A stretch of DNA of 64,000 bases from Cheilinus undulatus. Its lineage: Eukaryota > Chordata > Actinopteri > Labriformes > Labridae. A program made the translations under genes and the position numbers. Where the stretch lies: the NCBI RefSeq assembly GCF_018320785.1, contig NW_024571691.1:1-64000 (forward strand), in the 5' to 3' direction. Under the pieces are notes generated by a model. That model searched no databases, had not been told where the DNA came from, and saw nothing but the letters and a program-made list of their open reading frames with translations. Below are positions 12,347 through 24,433 of the stretch, piece after piece (position 1 is the stretch's first letter; the number at the start of each line of letters is the position of its first letter).

Positions 12347-12393
12347 GTTGGACCATGGTGGTCCGGACAAACTAAAACCTGGTCTGAGGAAGT
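12347..12393 (+). CDS. NLR linker exon before B30.2
   Basis: A 47-bp exon encoding LDHGGPDKLKPGLRK, matching the short HGG...KPGLRKY linker that precedes PRY-SPRY in fish NLR and TRIM-like genes. The acceptor is CTTCCAG and the donor GTAAGT. It enters in phase 2 and leaves in phase 1, so the next exon completes a Tyr codon. Confidence 0.88.
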
Positions 12394-12608
12394 GTAAGTG
12401 TGGTTTATGAATTTATCCAGGAATCAGGTTTTGATCTGGGCTGCACCCGTTTCTCTCTGACTTCTGTTGGTTTACAATATCAGTAAAATTCCAGTGTACA
12501 TCCCTGGTGATGTCAGGGTTTCTGTTCTCTCCTGAAGTCTGACTGTAAAGATGGGTGTACAGGTGATAACAGGTGATAACCGTCGGCTGTGTTGTCTCAT
12601 ATTCTCAG

Positions 12609-13162
12609 ACGCCTGTAAGCTGGAGGTGGACACCAACACAATGAACAGAAAACTGCGACTGTCTGAAAAGAACAGGAGGGTGACGTGGGTGAAAAAGGAG
12701 CAGCCGTATCCTGATCATCCAGACAGGTTCAAGGTCTGTCCTCAGCTGCTGTGTCAGACTGGTTTGACTGGTCGCTGTTACTGGGAGGTGCTGTGGAGAG
12801 GAATGGTTGACATATCAGTGAGTTACAGACGACTCAAACAGAGAGGAGACAGGGATGAGCATCCGTTTGGATGGAAGGATTGTTCCTGGAGTCTATACTG
12901 CTCTGAGGGGGGTTATCACGTCCATCATGGTGGAAAATTCACACAAACATCCCATTCCTCGTCTGCCTCCTCTGGATCCGGTAGGGTAGCGGTGTACGTG
13001 GACTATCCTGCTGGCTCTCTGTCCTTCTACAGAGTCTCCTCAGGCACACTGATTCACCTCCACACCTTCACCACCACGTTCACTGAACCACTCTACGCTG
13101 GGTTTGGATTCGGGTTTGGGGCTGGTGTGCCGGTATCAACGGTGTGTTTGTGTTCTGTGTAG
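12609..13162 (+). CDS. NLR B30.2 (PRY-SPRY) terminal exon
   Basis: Encodes a complete B30.2 domain followed by a TAG stop at 13160-13162. PRY shows ACKLEVDTNTMNRKLRLS, where LDPNTA is usual. SPRY shows QPYPDHPDRF, GRCYWEVLWRG, VDISVSYR, VAVYVDYPAGSLSFYRVSS and PLYAGFGFGFG. The acceptor is ATTCTCAG. B30.2 domains are ligand-recognition modules; fusion to NACHT-LRR is specific to fish NLRs. The frame is intact. Poly(A) signal candidates follow at 13236 and 13283. Confidence 0.92.
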
Positions 13163-13235
13163 TCCAGGAAAGTCCAGTTGCTCTCTCATGGACGCCTGGA
13201 TCAGACCTGATTCAAGTTGATGGGTCAAAGCTGAA

Positions 13236-13288
13236 AATAAAATGAGTGACGGCGAGAGGATTTTCACATTTTTTACCTTACCAATAAA
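13236..13288 (+). terminator. Candidate poly(A) signals of NLR gene
   Basis: AATAAA occurs at 13236-13241 and again at 13283-13288, which are 74 and 121 bp past the stop codon. Either could direct 3'-end cleavage. Confidence 0.55.
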
Positions 13289-16200
13289 GAGGAATTCAGC
13301 ACCTGTTTGTCTTTTAAAGTCATTTTATTGGTTCATATTAGTAACAAGTATTAATATCAGCTTTCCAGACAGTGTAATAATAATAAGAAGAAGAAGAAGA
13401 AGAGAAAGAGCAGAGATCACTATGAACACCTCCAGCAGAGAAAACCGTCCAACATTCAGTTGTCAGAAAGAGTGTAAATACAGAAAAGCATGCATCAAAG
13501 TGTGTGAAGACAGGATACTGGGACTAGAACAGGCTGTGTATGTGTTGTATGCAGCCCTGCAGAGCCACGCCTCAAACATGGAGCTTTATTTCACTCTTCT
13601 TTACTCAGATCCCAGGTTACAGGCTTTGAGTCAGCGATCTGACGTGCAGACAGGAAGTTAAACTGAGAGCTCAGAATCGTTGGGACAGTGGTGCATTCTA
13701 CCCAACAGCATGCCCCATAGAGGGTCAGGACTCACACGTCTGCCATTGTGTACATGGCGAGCTACAAAAGGGGCAAAAAGGTATTTTTTGTGGGGGTTAG
13801 TACTTTAGGCCGGACTTTCCAGCTTTTAACAGGTTAAAATAAGATGTTTACCCTGACATGTTTGACCAGAAGTGAGTCAAATCTGCTTGTTAAGGTGTGT
13901 TTCTTTCGTGCAGAGTGGATTCACTTTGTTAGAAACGTTGTAGTGTTGCTAAGAAAACACCACTGTCCTGCCCCAGGATGGACCATGCCAGCAGTCAGAA
14001 CACCTGGGCGCACCTGGACAGTACTGTACGGTCAGGTAAGCAGCTCCAAACAGGTAGATTGAGTGTGTACCAAGAATTTCCACAGTGAATCGTAGAGCAG
14101 CATCAACATCCAAAGTGCCAAACAGAAGTGACACAGTGTGTTTCTCAGTGATTATTGTAGGAGTGATTATTTCAGTCTTTTCCTGGGCATATAAACATTC
14201 ATATTTATCCATTGTCTTCAACCATCAAACCATTACAAATGTGCCAAAAAATTCAGATTTAAGGCCTAATTTCATCCTTTTCCTTCCTAAATCCAATACC
14301 AGTCCGAATACAAAAAGGCAAAGTCATCTTCATCAGTCTTTGGTGAATTCTTTTTTTTGCTACAAGCCGCAGGTTTTTGCTTGATATTTAATACATTCAT
14401 CAAACGGACAGGTTTGTAATCTTGTTTGATTTGTGTGAAGACCAGCTGTCACCAGAGCTCGACCACGCACCCTCGCCTTCAGTCCAACAGAGGAGTCAGG
14501 AGTCGTGGGCGCAGTTCTCGTTCAGGTGCAGCTACGGGTGTATGATGAGAACTGTGATCGCCCCCTGTGGGACGGTGCAGGTATAAGGCAAAGAGAAGAG
14601 CACCTTAAAGTACAGCTGACAGGCCTAAGCATCCATGCAGGCCTTTAAATCCGAGTCCAGACCAAATATTCACAATGAGACCAGCTGAAACTGTGACTTA
14701 AGAAAGACTGTCAGTTCACACCGCTGAAACTGGAGGAGATGGTGCAATGACTCTCCATGCTCCAGGTTCCACTTCTTCTTTTCAAGCCTATCTTGCAGCT
14801 GTGTGGGGAATCATAGAGTACGATATGAATGAGGACAAAGATTTCCAAATCCTGGTCCACCTTGCTCAAAGGGGGCAGCTGAACTTGATTGCAGTTCTGT
14901 GGTCTGGATTGGACCGGTGAGCAGATCCAGAGGTCACTCTAACAAGCCGACACTCAGCCAGTCTCTTTCAAACTAAAGAAGCCTTTTCGAGGATAGATGA
15001 AACCTCTTCAAGAATCCCAATCCAGTCCAGTTACCCCCTAGACCAGGATTTGGATAATGCTGAGACTTGATGAACCATACTGCAACTTTCTAAGCTAATC
15101 TCATTTCTGTGTGATTCTTTGGTCTGAACTGGACTTTACAGGTGAGTAGATCCAACAAGTCCTGGCCCTGAACTCTCAGCTATGTATCAGGTTCAAACGG
15201 CACCTCTGAACCATGCTGGGTAAAGAGCCATGTTTCAAGTTTCCCAGTATGGTTTCTGAGACCAGGAGTACCTTCATCATTCTCTCTGGCCAGTCAGAAA
15301 AGGTCTTAACTTTTTTCAAAAGGGCTGGTTTGGCAAAGATCTGTCAGGCCGTCTACTAAAAGCCACAAACCAGTTTCCTGTTTTCTGAAGTAAGCAGTGG
15401 AACAAAGCAGGCAATCCTCCAGAGCAGGTTAGCCTATTTGGGTCAAGCAAAACCCAGGGAAAGGACTAGGAACTGGGTACTCCTTCAGAAAAGGGAGCTT
15501 CTGCTGATAGTCTTGAATTTGTACCAGTTTCTGACCTGAAGCTAAGCAGCTTTTGAGATCCTTTTTAGCTAACGTATCCACCTCGACCACGTCAGCAGGT
15601 CGGTACTTTTCCACCGACAGGAGCAGACAGATCTCTGAAACCAGCTTAGAAAGAACACAGAGTTACAGCTGGGAGGGTTCAGGACATTGAGGGGAGCAGG
15701 ATCGTGGATAGAAGTGGTTTCTTTTCCAAGGCAACAGGGAGAAGACCAGGGCATGGTGTTCAAGTAGGGCTGTGCAGCATGTCTTTGAATAGACTACAGT
15801 TAGCAGCTCATACAACACATACTCTTCCCTCAGTATCTGCAACAACACGTGACAATGAGAGTGTCGACTCACTGAACCCAAGAGCAAAGACCCAAGATCA
15901 TTCACAGATTCACTTCGCTGACGTACAGTGACTGATCAGACCCTATGCATCGATGACGCTGGACCAGTGACTGTTCATGCAAAGACCGTGCCATGTGTTG
16001 TTAGTTTCTAAGCCAGCTTTGTTCCTCACATCTGACCTTCAGATTTGTGATATTCTTGAATGGACTGACAGGAATCTGTTAGCTTAGAAAAAGAATCCAG
16101 TCATCAACAAAGAATTCATGATGTTCTGAGAGTATTCCCAGGTGAAAGCAACGGTATTAATCCATCAGTCTGTCCAACTATCTGTCCAATGGATGGATCT

Positions 16201-16451
16201 ATCCTTCCATCAATCTGTCTTTTCATTCAGCTGTGCATCCATCAAACGATCAATCAGTTCATCCAACCAGCTAACTGTCAATCCATCAAACTATCTTGTC
16301 CATGCATCGGTCTACCCATCCATCCATCCATCTGTGTATCAATCCATCCATCCATCTAACAATCAAGCTGACCAACCATAGATAGCTGTCAATGTATCAG
16401 TCTATCTGTCCGCTCATCAATCAAGTCCTCCATCAGTCAATTCAACCACAT
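13289..16451. other. Intergenic DNA, no gene recognised
   Basis: Contains an AAG-rich microsatellite at about 13380-13410 and, from about 16142, degenerate CCATC/ATCTGTC words that grade into the adjacent minisatellite. Short open frames (for example 13242-13661) have no recognisable domain. An exon-like piece near 13980-14035, between CCCCAG and GTAAGC, encodes nothing I can identify. Otherwise I see nothing in it. Confidence 0.5.
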
Positions 16452-18387
16452 ATCTGTCCATCTATCAGTCTGTCGAACCATCTACAGACTGCTGCATCCA
16501 TCCGTCCATCTATCAGTCTGTCCAACCATCTACAGACTGCTGCATCCATCCGTCCATCTATCAGTCTGTCCACGGTCTACAGACTGCTGCATCCATCTGT
16601 CCATCAGTCTGTCAAACCATCTACAGACTGCTGCATCCATCCGTCCATCTATCAGTCTGTCCAACCATCTACAGACTGCTGCATCCATCCGTCCATCTAT
16701 CAGTCTGTCCACGGTCTACAGACTGCTGCATCCATCCGTCCATCTATCAGTCTGTCCAACCATCTACAGACTGCTGCATCCATCCGTCCATCTATCAGTC
16801 TGTCCACGGTCTACAGACTGCTGCATCCATCTGTCCATCTATCAGTCTGTCCAACCGTCTACAGACTGCTGCATCCATCTGTCCATCTATCAGTCTGTCC
16901 AACCATCTACAGACAGCTGCATCCATCTGTCCATCTATCAGTCTGTCCAACCATCTACAGACTGCTGCATCCATCCGTCCATCTATCAGTCTGTCCAACC
17001 GTCTACAGACTGCTGCATCCATCTGTCCATCAGTCTGTCCAACCATCTACAGACTGCTGCATCCATCTGTCCATCAGTCTGTCCAACCGTCTACAGACTG
17101 CTTCATCCATCTGTCCATCAGTCTGTCCAACCATCTACAGAATGTTGCATCCATCTGTCCATCTATCAGTCTGTCCAACCATCTACAGACTGCTGCATCC
17201 ATCTGTCCATCAGTCTGTCCAACCGTCTACAGACTGCTGCATCCATCTGTCCATCTATCAGTCTGTCCAACCGTCTACAGACTGCTGCATCCATCTGTCC
17301 ATCAGTCTGTCAAACCATCTACAGACTGCTGCATCCATCCGTCCATCTATCAGTCTGTCCAACCATCTACAGACTGCTGCATCCATCCGTCCATCTATCA
17401 GTCTGTCCACGGTCTACAGACTGCTGCATCCATCTGTCCATCTATCAGTCTGTCCAACCGTCTACAGACTGCTGCATCCATCTGTCCATCTATCAGTCTG
17501 TCCAACCATCTACAGACAGCTGCATCCATCTGTCCATCTATCAGTCTGTCCAACCATCTACAGACTGCTGCATCCATCTGTCCATCTATCAGTCTGTCCA
17601 ACCGTCTACAGACTGCTGCATCCATCTGTCCATCAGTCTGTCCAACCATCTACAGACTGCTGCATCCATCTGTCCATCAGTCTGTCCAACCGTCTACAGA
17701 CTGCTTCATCCATCTGTCCATCAGTCTGTCCAACCATCTACAGAATGTTGCATCCATCTGTCCATCTATCAGTCTGTCCAACCATCTACAGACTGCTGCA
17801 TCCATCTGTCCATCAGTCTGTCCAACCGTCTACAGACTGCTGCATCCATCTGTCCATCTATCAGTCTGTCCAACCGTCTACAGACTGCTGCATCCATCTG
17901 TCCATCAGTCTGTCCAACCGTCTACAGACTGCTGCATCCATCTGTCCATCTATCAGTCTGTCCAACCATCTACAGACTGCTGCATCCATCTGTCCATCAG
18001 TCTGTCCAACCGTCTACAGACTGCTGCATCCATCTGTCCATCTATCAGTCTGTCCAACCGTCTACAGACTGCTGCATCCATCTGTCCATCAGTCTGTCCA
18101 ACCATCTACAGACTGCTGCATCCATCTGTCCATCTATCAGTCTGTCCAACCGTCTACAGACTGCTGCATCCATCTGTCCATCAGTCTGTCCAACCGTCTA
18201 CAGACTGCTGCATCCATCTGTCCATCTATCAGTCTGTCCAACCGTCTACAGACTGCTGCATCCATCTGTCCATCAGTCTGTCCAACCATCTACAGACTGC
18301 TGCATCCATCTGTCCATCTATCAGTCTGTCCAACCGTCTACAGACTGCTGCATCCATCTGTCCATCTATCAGTCTGTCCAACCGTCT

Positions 18388-18427
18388 ACAGACTGATAGA
18401 TGGACAGATGTCCATCTATCAGTCTGT
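18388..18427. repeat. Perfect 19-bp inverted repeat in minisatellite
   Basis: Arm ACAGACTGATAGATGGACA at 18388-18406 is followed by GA and then its exact reverse complement at 18409-18427. The same structure recurs at 18766-18805. It looks like a small inversion or template switch inside the array that was then copied. Confidence 0.9.
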
Positions 18428-18765
18428 CCAACCGTCTACAGACTGCTGCATCCATCTGTCCATCTATCAGTCTGTCCAACCGTCTACAGACTGCTGCATC
18501 CATCTGTCCATCTATCAGTCTGTCCAACCGTCTACAGACTGCTTCATCCATCTGTCCATCAGTCTGTCCAACCATCTACAGAATGTTGCATCCATCTGTC
18601 CATCTATCAGTCTGTCCAACCATCTACAGACTGCTGCATCCATCTGTCCATCAGTCTGTCCAACCATCTACAGACTGCTGCATCCATCTGTCCATCTATC
18701 AGTCTGTCCAACCGTCTACAGACTGCTGCATCCATCTGTCCATCTATCAGTCTGTCCAACCGTCT

Positions 18766-18805
18766 ACAGACTGATAGATGGACAGATGTCCATCTATCAG
18801 TCTGT
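18766..18805. repeat. Second copy of the 19-bp inverted repeat
   Basis: Identical arms and spacer to the structure at 18388, 378 bp downstream, showing that the inverted junction was duplicated along with neighbouring units. Confidence 0.88.
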
Positions 18806-20231
18806 CCAACCGTCTACAGACTGCTGCATCCATCTGTCCATCTATCAGTCTGTCCAACCGTCTACAGACTGCTGCATCCATCTGTCCATCTATCAGTCTG
18901 TCCAACCGTCTACAGACTGCTGCATCCATCTGTCCATCTATCAGTCTGTCCAACCGTCTACAGACTGCTGCATCCATCTGTCCATCTATCAGTCTGTCCA
19001 ACCGTCTACAGACTGCTGCATCCATCCATCCTTTAGTTCCTCCACCTAGATCTTGCTTCTTCTCAACTATGTTCTCCAGCTCTTCATGAGGGATTCTAAG
19101 GTTCTTCAATCAAGACAAGATATTTAATCCTTTCAGTGAATTCTGGTCTACCCTAGGTTCTCCTCCCTCCTGGACTTATCCTGGAGACCTCCAAAGGGGG
19201 TCAGCCAGAGTCATGATCAGATATTGAACAGTCTAAACTGTCACAGGCTTTAACCAGAGCTCCCAGCTGGATGTGGAAGCTCCCAGGCCAAGTCTGAGGA
19301 CACTCTTTCCTCATTTTCTACTTCAATCTTAACCTTTGTGTCACAACCTAAAGTGAGGTCTGGGACGTGGATCAACTGGTACATAAACTCTCTCACCAAT
19401 ATTGCTTTCAGACAGACAGAGTTGTGGTTCTGGCTCCATTCTGGAGTCTCAGAACCTTGGCATCCCTGCTGATGATGGCATGATCAGAGCAGAATTCAGC
19501 ATGTTTATAACAGGATCACTGAAGCCCATTACCTAGGGTCTGGTTTTCAGAGAAGTGCCATAAAACCACAGATGTGTAGGATATCAGACCAAAGAGAAAT
19601 CTGTGAATGATTTCAGACTCTGCTAAATCAGAGCTTTCTCACTCAGGATAGACACACGGGACTCCACGAGTCCAATTGGCTGTACGGAACAAGCTCACTC
19701 AACAGGAAGCTCTACCCATCTACAAAAAAGTTAAGCAAAGGTTTTAGCAAAAGTCAAGTCAGGTACAAAGAGTAAAAAGAGTGAGTGAAGAGTGTAAACA
19801 CGCACTAAGAGTAAGGGTTAATAAGGAGCACATGGATGCTCGGCTAATAGTACAAACACAGAACAGCTCACAACAATATGTACAACCAACAACTCTCCAA
19901 AAGCACTCAGTATGACACGATCCTAAAGCTAACGGCGGCTAATGGCATCTACACAGCTAAAGCACAGGTCTACATCTTTAAAACGCTTAGAATCTCAGTC
20001 AGTATGTGGCAGCAAATTCACATCTTCTCTTCTTCCCTCTGGTTTTTATTCTACTGGCAGTATGTTATCACACATTAGGCCATTAGGCAGACATTTGGTG
20101 ACTGCACAAAAATCTTAATTTAACTGTTCCTTTGATGGAACAAATTCCAAATACTGGGTTTTAAAGTGCAAGTTTTCAATTCAGTCATACCATTGAACTG
20201 TATGAAGGTAGCCAATGATAGCAGAGTAATC

Positions 20232-21876
20232 TTAAAGGTACCCTGTGGAGTTTATTGCTACACTGCTGCTACAGAGAAGCATCCTACACAGTCCTGGTTT
20301 AGGTCATGCTTCATGCACGCTTTCACAATTTCACCAAAAGGAATAAAGGCTAGTGGACGTAACAACAAAAGTTGAATGATGTACCAGGGCGCTTGCAGAC
20401 GTGTATTTATTTATTTTATTTGGGAATTGACCTTTAGTCTACAAACACACATGTAACACCTGCAAACACAAGTTCCCACAAAAATAATACAAATCTGCAA
20501 TCCATAAAGTGCAGGGGCCTACTCCTAAAACATCTGCAGGGCTATTCAGTGGTCGCCATGAAACAGAAAGTTGGCTTTTTAGCTTCTCAAAACACTGGTA
20601 GAGCCATGAATCAAAATTTTGGAAAGAAAAGGAGAGAAAATTTTGGAAAATTCTGCCAAATTCAAGAGGTTGGTCTTGAAAAAACCCTCAGAGGGGTTCC
20701 TCTGGTCCAAATACTGGTAAGGTCCATAGAGCGGAAAAGACCATGCTGGCTTGTCAAAAATGATATCTCGTCCTAAAAATGCAAGTTACTGAGTCTTAAA
20801 CCATTAAAGCCTGAGAACACAAATTATAACCAGAAAATTCTCATTTTTTGGAACTGAAATGTTTATTTCACTTTCTACTGAAATTAAAAAACATCAAAAT
20901 TTCCATAAAATTTAACATATATATTTTTTGTATCTTACTGATACATTAGGTGGTTTTTGATAACTAATAATCCACTTGAGGGCATTTTTATCATTTATCA
21001 GATTGTATTCAGAAGTTTTTTTTAGTAATTTATTGATCATATTCATTAGATAGAGGTATCATAAAAGTATGTATCAAAAATGATACAACAGGCTTTAAGG
21101 GGTTAAGCATTCAAGATGCAAACTTCCTGATACTCAAAATTATTTTTGAGGATTTTATTTTAATCATAACAATCAATCAAATTGGTGGTGTAAACAATGT
21201 TTTCTGCAAGTTACTTATAGTTTGCTCAGAGCTCTTTTTTCTTATATTTTCTAGTTGACTAAATAGGACCCTCTGGCATTTAAAAAGAGGCTACAACAGA
21301 CAATAATGACCATCACATTCATTTCTCATATTTATATTATATTTGTGGGAAATTATCACTTTTTTTAAAGCCAGCAATTTTTACTCTCTAAGAAACTTGA
21401 TAAACCTCTGCAAATTTTAAAGTTATTACATTTTGGAGAAATTTACTTTTCAGTAGGCAACGCTATTATGTTTGTGGATTGTTCGCCATGAATCAGGAAG
21501 TAGTTTTTTCAGAGTCTTAAAGACAGTTGCAGCCATGAATCTTAGCACCATTTATATCAATTTTGGATCAAGTACCAAATAAAAAAAACGAGATAGTGTG
21601 GGCCAAAAGCCCTGTTTAGAAATATAGGTAAGAAACAGGTAATACAATCAATAAAGTCAAAACTTAATTTTTATAATTGGTGCATATGTGCACCAAACAT
21701 TAAACAGACAAAGGGGTTAGCAAATAATTGATCATAAATCAACAGTAAACTTGTTTTTTTCCTGCTGTGAGTTTGGCCGTTTTATCATGGCACTCTATGG
21801 GAACTGACTCACTACAGGAGGCTGCCCCTAGTGGACACTTTTTAAAAAACAGAGAAACTCCACAGGATAACTTTAA
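20232..21876. mobile_element. Possible terminal-inverted-repeat element
   Basis: TTAAAGGTACCCTGTGGAGTTT at 20232-20253 is the reverse complement of the sequence at 21855-21876 with two mismatches. The CCCTGTGGAGTTT motif is a familiar end in fish dispersed repeats. Related GCCATGAA-containing segments occur inside near 20553 and 21485. There is no transposase frame and I did not confirm a target duplication, so this is a candidate non-autonomous DNA element. Confidence 0.4.
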
Positions 21877-23694
21877 TTGTTGTCTTTAGCTTTTTTAATG
21901 TGTGCTTTGGGCATCAGTAATTGAGAGTATTTTTTAAGGGATCATCTTTGTAGAGAATCTCAGTCTTGTAAGCTTAATTAACCACCATATAAATAAGATA
22001 AGGATAAATTCTTCTGTACACACAACTCAACGCTAACACAACAAAGCAAAATAGGAATAAGAGTAGCTCGTATTATCTTTAAGTCACATTTCATATGGTT
22101 ACTGCCTTTCCATGAGCCTTTAAACTGCCTGATTTTCTCCAACGCTAATCATTCATACTTCATTTATTATGATGAAGATTAATTTCATTTAACGGACAGA
22201 AAAGTGCATTTTTAAGCTTCAATCAATCAAAGTGAAACCGGTTAAGCTAGCTATGTTTTTATGCTACATTAGCTGTTGAGACTCTTTTGGCATTAAATTA
22301 AATTCAGAGATTATTCAGGCGGGATTTTCTCTAAAATTTCAGCATTTTTATTTTTTGAGCTCTTCGCTCCTCCCACTGAGCCGGTCAGCCTTTCACAAAG
22401 ACGCCAGTTCACGTGAGAAACAATCTTGTTCAGGCTTCCTTCATTAGGCATCGTTGTTAAAGGCTAATTGAAAAAACAACCTAGTCTATTTTTAATGTTG
22501 AGATATTTACACTATAAAAAGTCACAGGTTAAGTAGACAGAAATGTTCAGATGCCTTAGTTCACTGCAAAAAGATCAAAGGTGAATAAGGCAACTTTGTA
22601 CATGAAGGTACGAGGACGATGGGGGCAGCAACAAATTACGCAACAGACGTAATCAGCCATCAGGTGGGACAACCCCTATTCTATCTCAGCTATTTATCAT
22701 CCCTAAAGGCTAACGGCAACGCCCATATAAGGGCAAAACGCCATTAAACTTCCAGTAATAGTTTAATAAACAGAATCATCATTGATCATGGCCTCCTCAT
22801 AAACAGAATCTAAAAACGGAATCAAAATGTCACATTTTACAGGTTTAAGGAATTCTCAATAACTTCATATGAGTTTACAGCCGTGTGCCAACAACAGGAG
22901 ACGCCATAGTGAGACGGCGACAGGGGCCGGTGTGGGACTGGTGAAAAAACCTCTGCTTCAAGGAAAAACTGAAATTTACCAGCAGCGGATTCCAAATGTA
23001 AGAGACGGCGGCGTCCAGTGATGTCTGATGCTGTTGGGACACAGAGAGCAAACAGGAGCTTTAATTTACTCTAACATGATCGTTTCTGCATTAATTCACA
23101 CATTAAAATTCACCAGTAAGATCCAATCCATCCAGGAATTCAGACATTTTGGATTCAAAAATGTGCACATAAAAAAAAAAAAAAACAAAATAAACAAAAC
23201 AAAACAAAAAAACTCCTTGAAGTGAGAGTGTAGAGAAGCCAGGGCGAGTCACAGTAGAGTTCAGCTCTTTAAACCAATCCTTAAATACTCCTTCACTTAT
23301 CACGCTCTGCTCTGCTGCTAATCTCTAAAATCCAATCAACCAATCACTGAGCTAATCCAGACCACTGACAGACGCTCTATCTCTCAGACACAAACACTCA
23401 TCTCTTTTCCAAACGCCAGCGTGTTTGTGGCGAGCTAAATGCTACATCAACGCTCCGGCTAACGACGACGACGCATTAACCGGCTCTATCAGTGGCGTTC
23501 AAACAGGAAACAATAAATGACTATTTACACAAATGTTTGGCAAAGTTTCACACACGGTCGGTCATGTTTACAGCTGAGGAGAGCAATCAGTTCACATTCG
23601 GCTTAAAGGACTACAAATCCCATCATCCTCTGCAGCACGGGGCTGCAGGATCAACACAGAGGTGATACAGGAGGATGCTGGTACTGCAGCATGT

Positions 23695-23768
23695 CTGTGT
23701 GGTGGTGGGGGGTGGAGGTGGTGGTGGTGGGGGGGGGGGGGGTGTAGGTGTGTTGTTGTTGTTGTGGT
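23695..23768. repeat. TGG / poly-G / TTG compound microsatellite
   Basis: A run of GTGG repeats, about 13 consecutive G, then TTGTTGTTGTTG. It begins 6 bp beyond the CD99-like stop codon, so it lies at the very start of the 3' UTR, where the mRNA strand reads as CAA repeats followed by a C-run. Confidence 0.9.
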
Positions 23769-23773
23769 TTGTA

Positions 23774-23835
23774 TTAGACGGGGTTCTCCTCAGTCGGGGG
23801 TTCAGCATTGGCTGGCTCCAGGAGGGTCTGCTGGA
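23774..23835 (-). CDS. cd99l2 last coding exon (tail and stop)
   Basis: Encodes VQQTLLEPANAEPPTEENPV and a TAA stop (plus-strand 23774-23776). The acceptor is TTTGTCTTTGCAG. It corresponds to the variable, Pro/Glu-rich end of the CD99L2 cytoplasmic tail, and the LEP-NAEPP part aligns with the human ending. It enters in phase 1. Confidence 0.85.
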
Positions 23836-24433
23836 CTGCAAAGACAAAAAACAGGACCATTAGGGATGCTTTAGGGTAGGGACCCAGGCCCCGGGCCCCG
23901 GGCCTCAATCAGAGGGTGCTTCATAAAAGTATGGAGTCATTATTGGTAAAAAAAACTCAGTCTGTCTCTAACATTCAGACTTCTGGACCTCAGTCTCAGG
24001 TTTGTCTCCAGTCTTTCCATCCAAACCTGCCTCCTGGTTCTTAGATTTCCTCTGTGTTCTAAAAGTCTGCTTGAGCTCAGATCTAACATCCTGCACTCCT
24101 GGTCGGTTTGTTTAACTGATTCTTCAGTTGAAAATAGAAATGAAAAAAATCTATGGAAGGAGATTTGTGTCAACAAGATTCAAACAAAACTTTTTCAGTA
24201 TCAAACAAAACTTAGCATTTGAGAACAAAAAAATGTGATCCAAGCAAAAAAATCTTCACATCAAGAGAACAAATTTGAAATAGCAACCAAATTATTAGTC
24301 TCTGAATGTTGGACATCTATCTTTTTGTTTCCAGTTCCTGTTTTTCTCTCTCAGTGCTCAGACTTTTGCTCTAGCTCCTCGGTTTTGCTTTTGCACTGCC
24401 TGATCCTTTGTTTGCATTTCTTGAGTTTTTGCT

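Larger units (their letters stand above)
2966..13162 (+). other. NLRC3-like / NLR-B30.2 gene, visible span
   Basis: Six exons join in frame: 2966-4748, 4838-5011, 6924-7097, 11071-11238, 12347-12393 and 12609-13162. All internal junctions are GT-AG. The visible product is about 965 residues in the order FISNA, NACHT, winged-helix/helical domains, three LRR exons, PRY-SPRY. This is the layout of the large fish-specific NLR family, cytosolic sensors thought to act in innate immunity. The 5' end is not defined because no N-terminal effector exon was found. Two introns or flanks carry the same 21-bp minisatellite. Splice joins are inferred from consensus sites and frame, not from transcripts. Confidence 0.85.
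16452..19028. repeat. 44/48-bp minisatellite (about 55 copies)
   Basis: The unit contains GCATCCATCTGTCCATC, TATCAGTCTGTCCAACC and GTCTACAGACTGCT in order. It is 48 bp long, or 44 bp when a CTAT is absent. Variants alternate CCATCTACAG and CCGTCTACAG. A higher-order duplication of about 603 bp repeats landmark variants, for example CCACGGTCTACAG at about 16804 and 17407, and CAGAATGTTGCATCC near 17140 and 17745. Two unit junctions carry a perfect inverted repeat, listed separately. The upstream CATC-rich stretch suggests growth from a tetranucleotide repeat. Confidence 0.96.
19029..23773 (-). other. Convergent intergenic region and probable cd99l2 3' UTR
   Basis: The coding end of the CD99-like gene is at 23774, so part of this stretch should be its 3' UTR on the minus strand. 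Three overlapping AATAAA words on the minus strand at 20406-20420 are one possible end, about 3.35 kb past the stop, but they lie inside a probable mobile element. Other contents are an A-rich run at 23171-23211 and a TGG/poly-G/TTG tract at 23695-23768. No coding gene was recognised between 19029 and 23773. Confidence 0.4.

Noticed and set aside
13242..13661. 139-codon frame downstream of the NLR stop
   Set aside because: It overlaps poly(A) signals and an AAG microsatellite and has no recognised domain.
13980..14035. Exon-like piece between CCCCAG and GTAAGC
   Set aside because: It encodes no recognisable domain and has no partner exons nearby.
16392..19049. 885-codon plus-strand frame and several minus-strand frames
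   Set aside because: A 44/48-bp minisatellite with few stops. The translation simply cycles through repeat frames, and it grades into a simple CATC-rich repeat.
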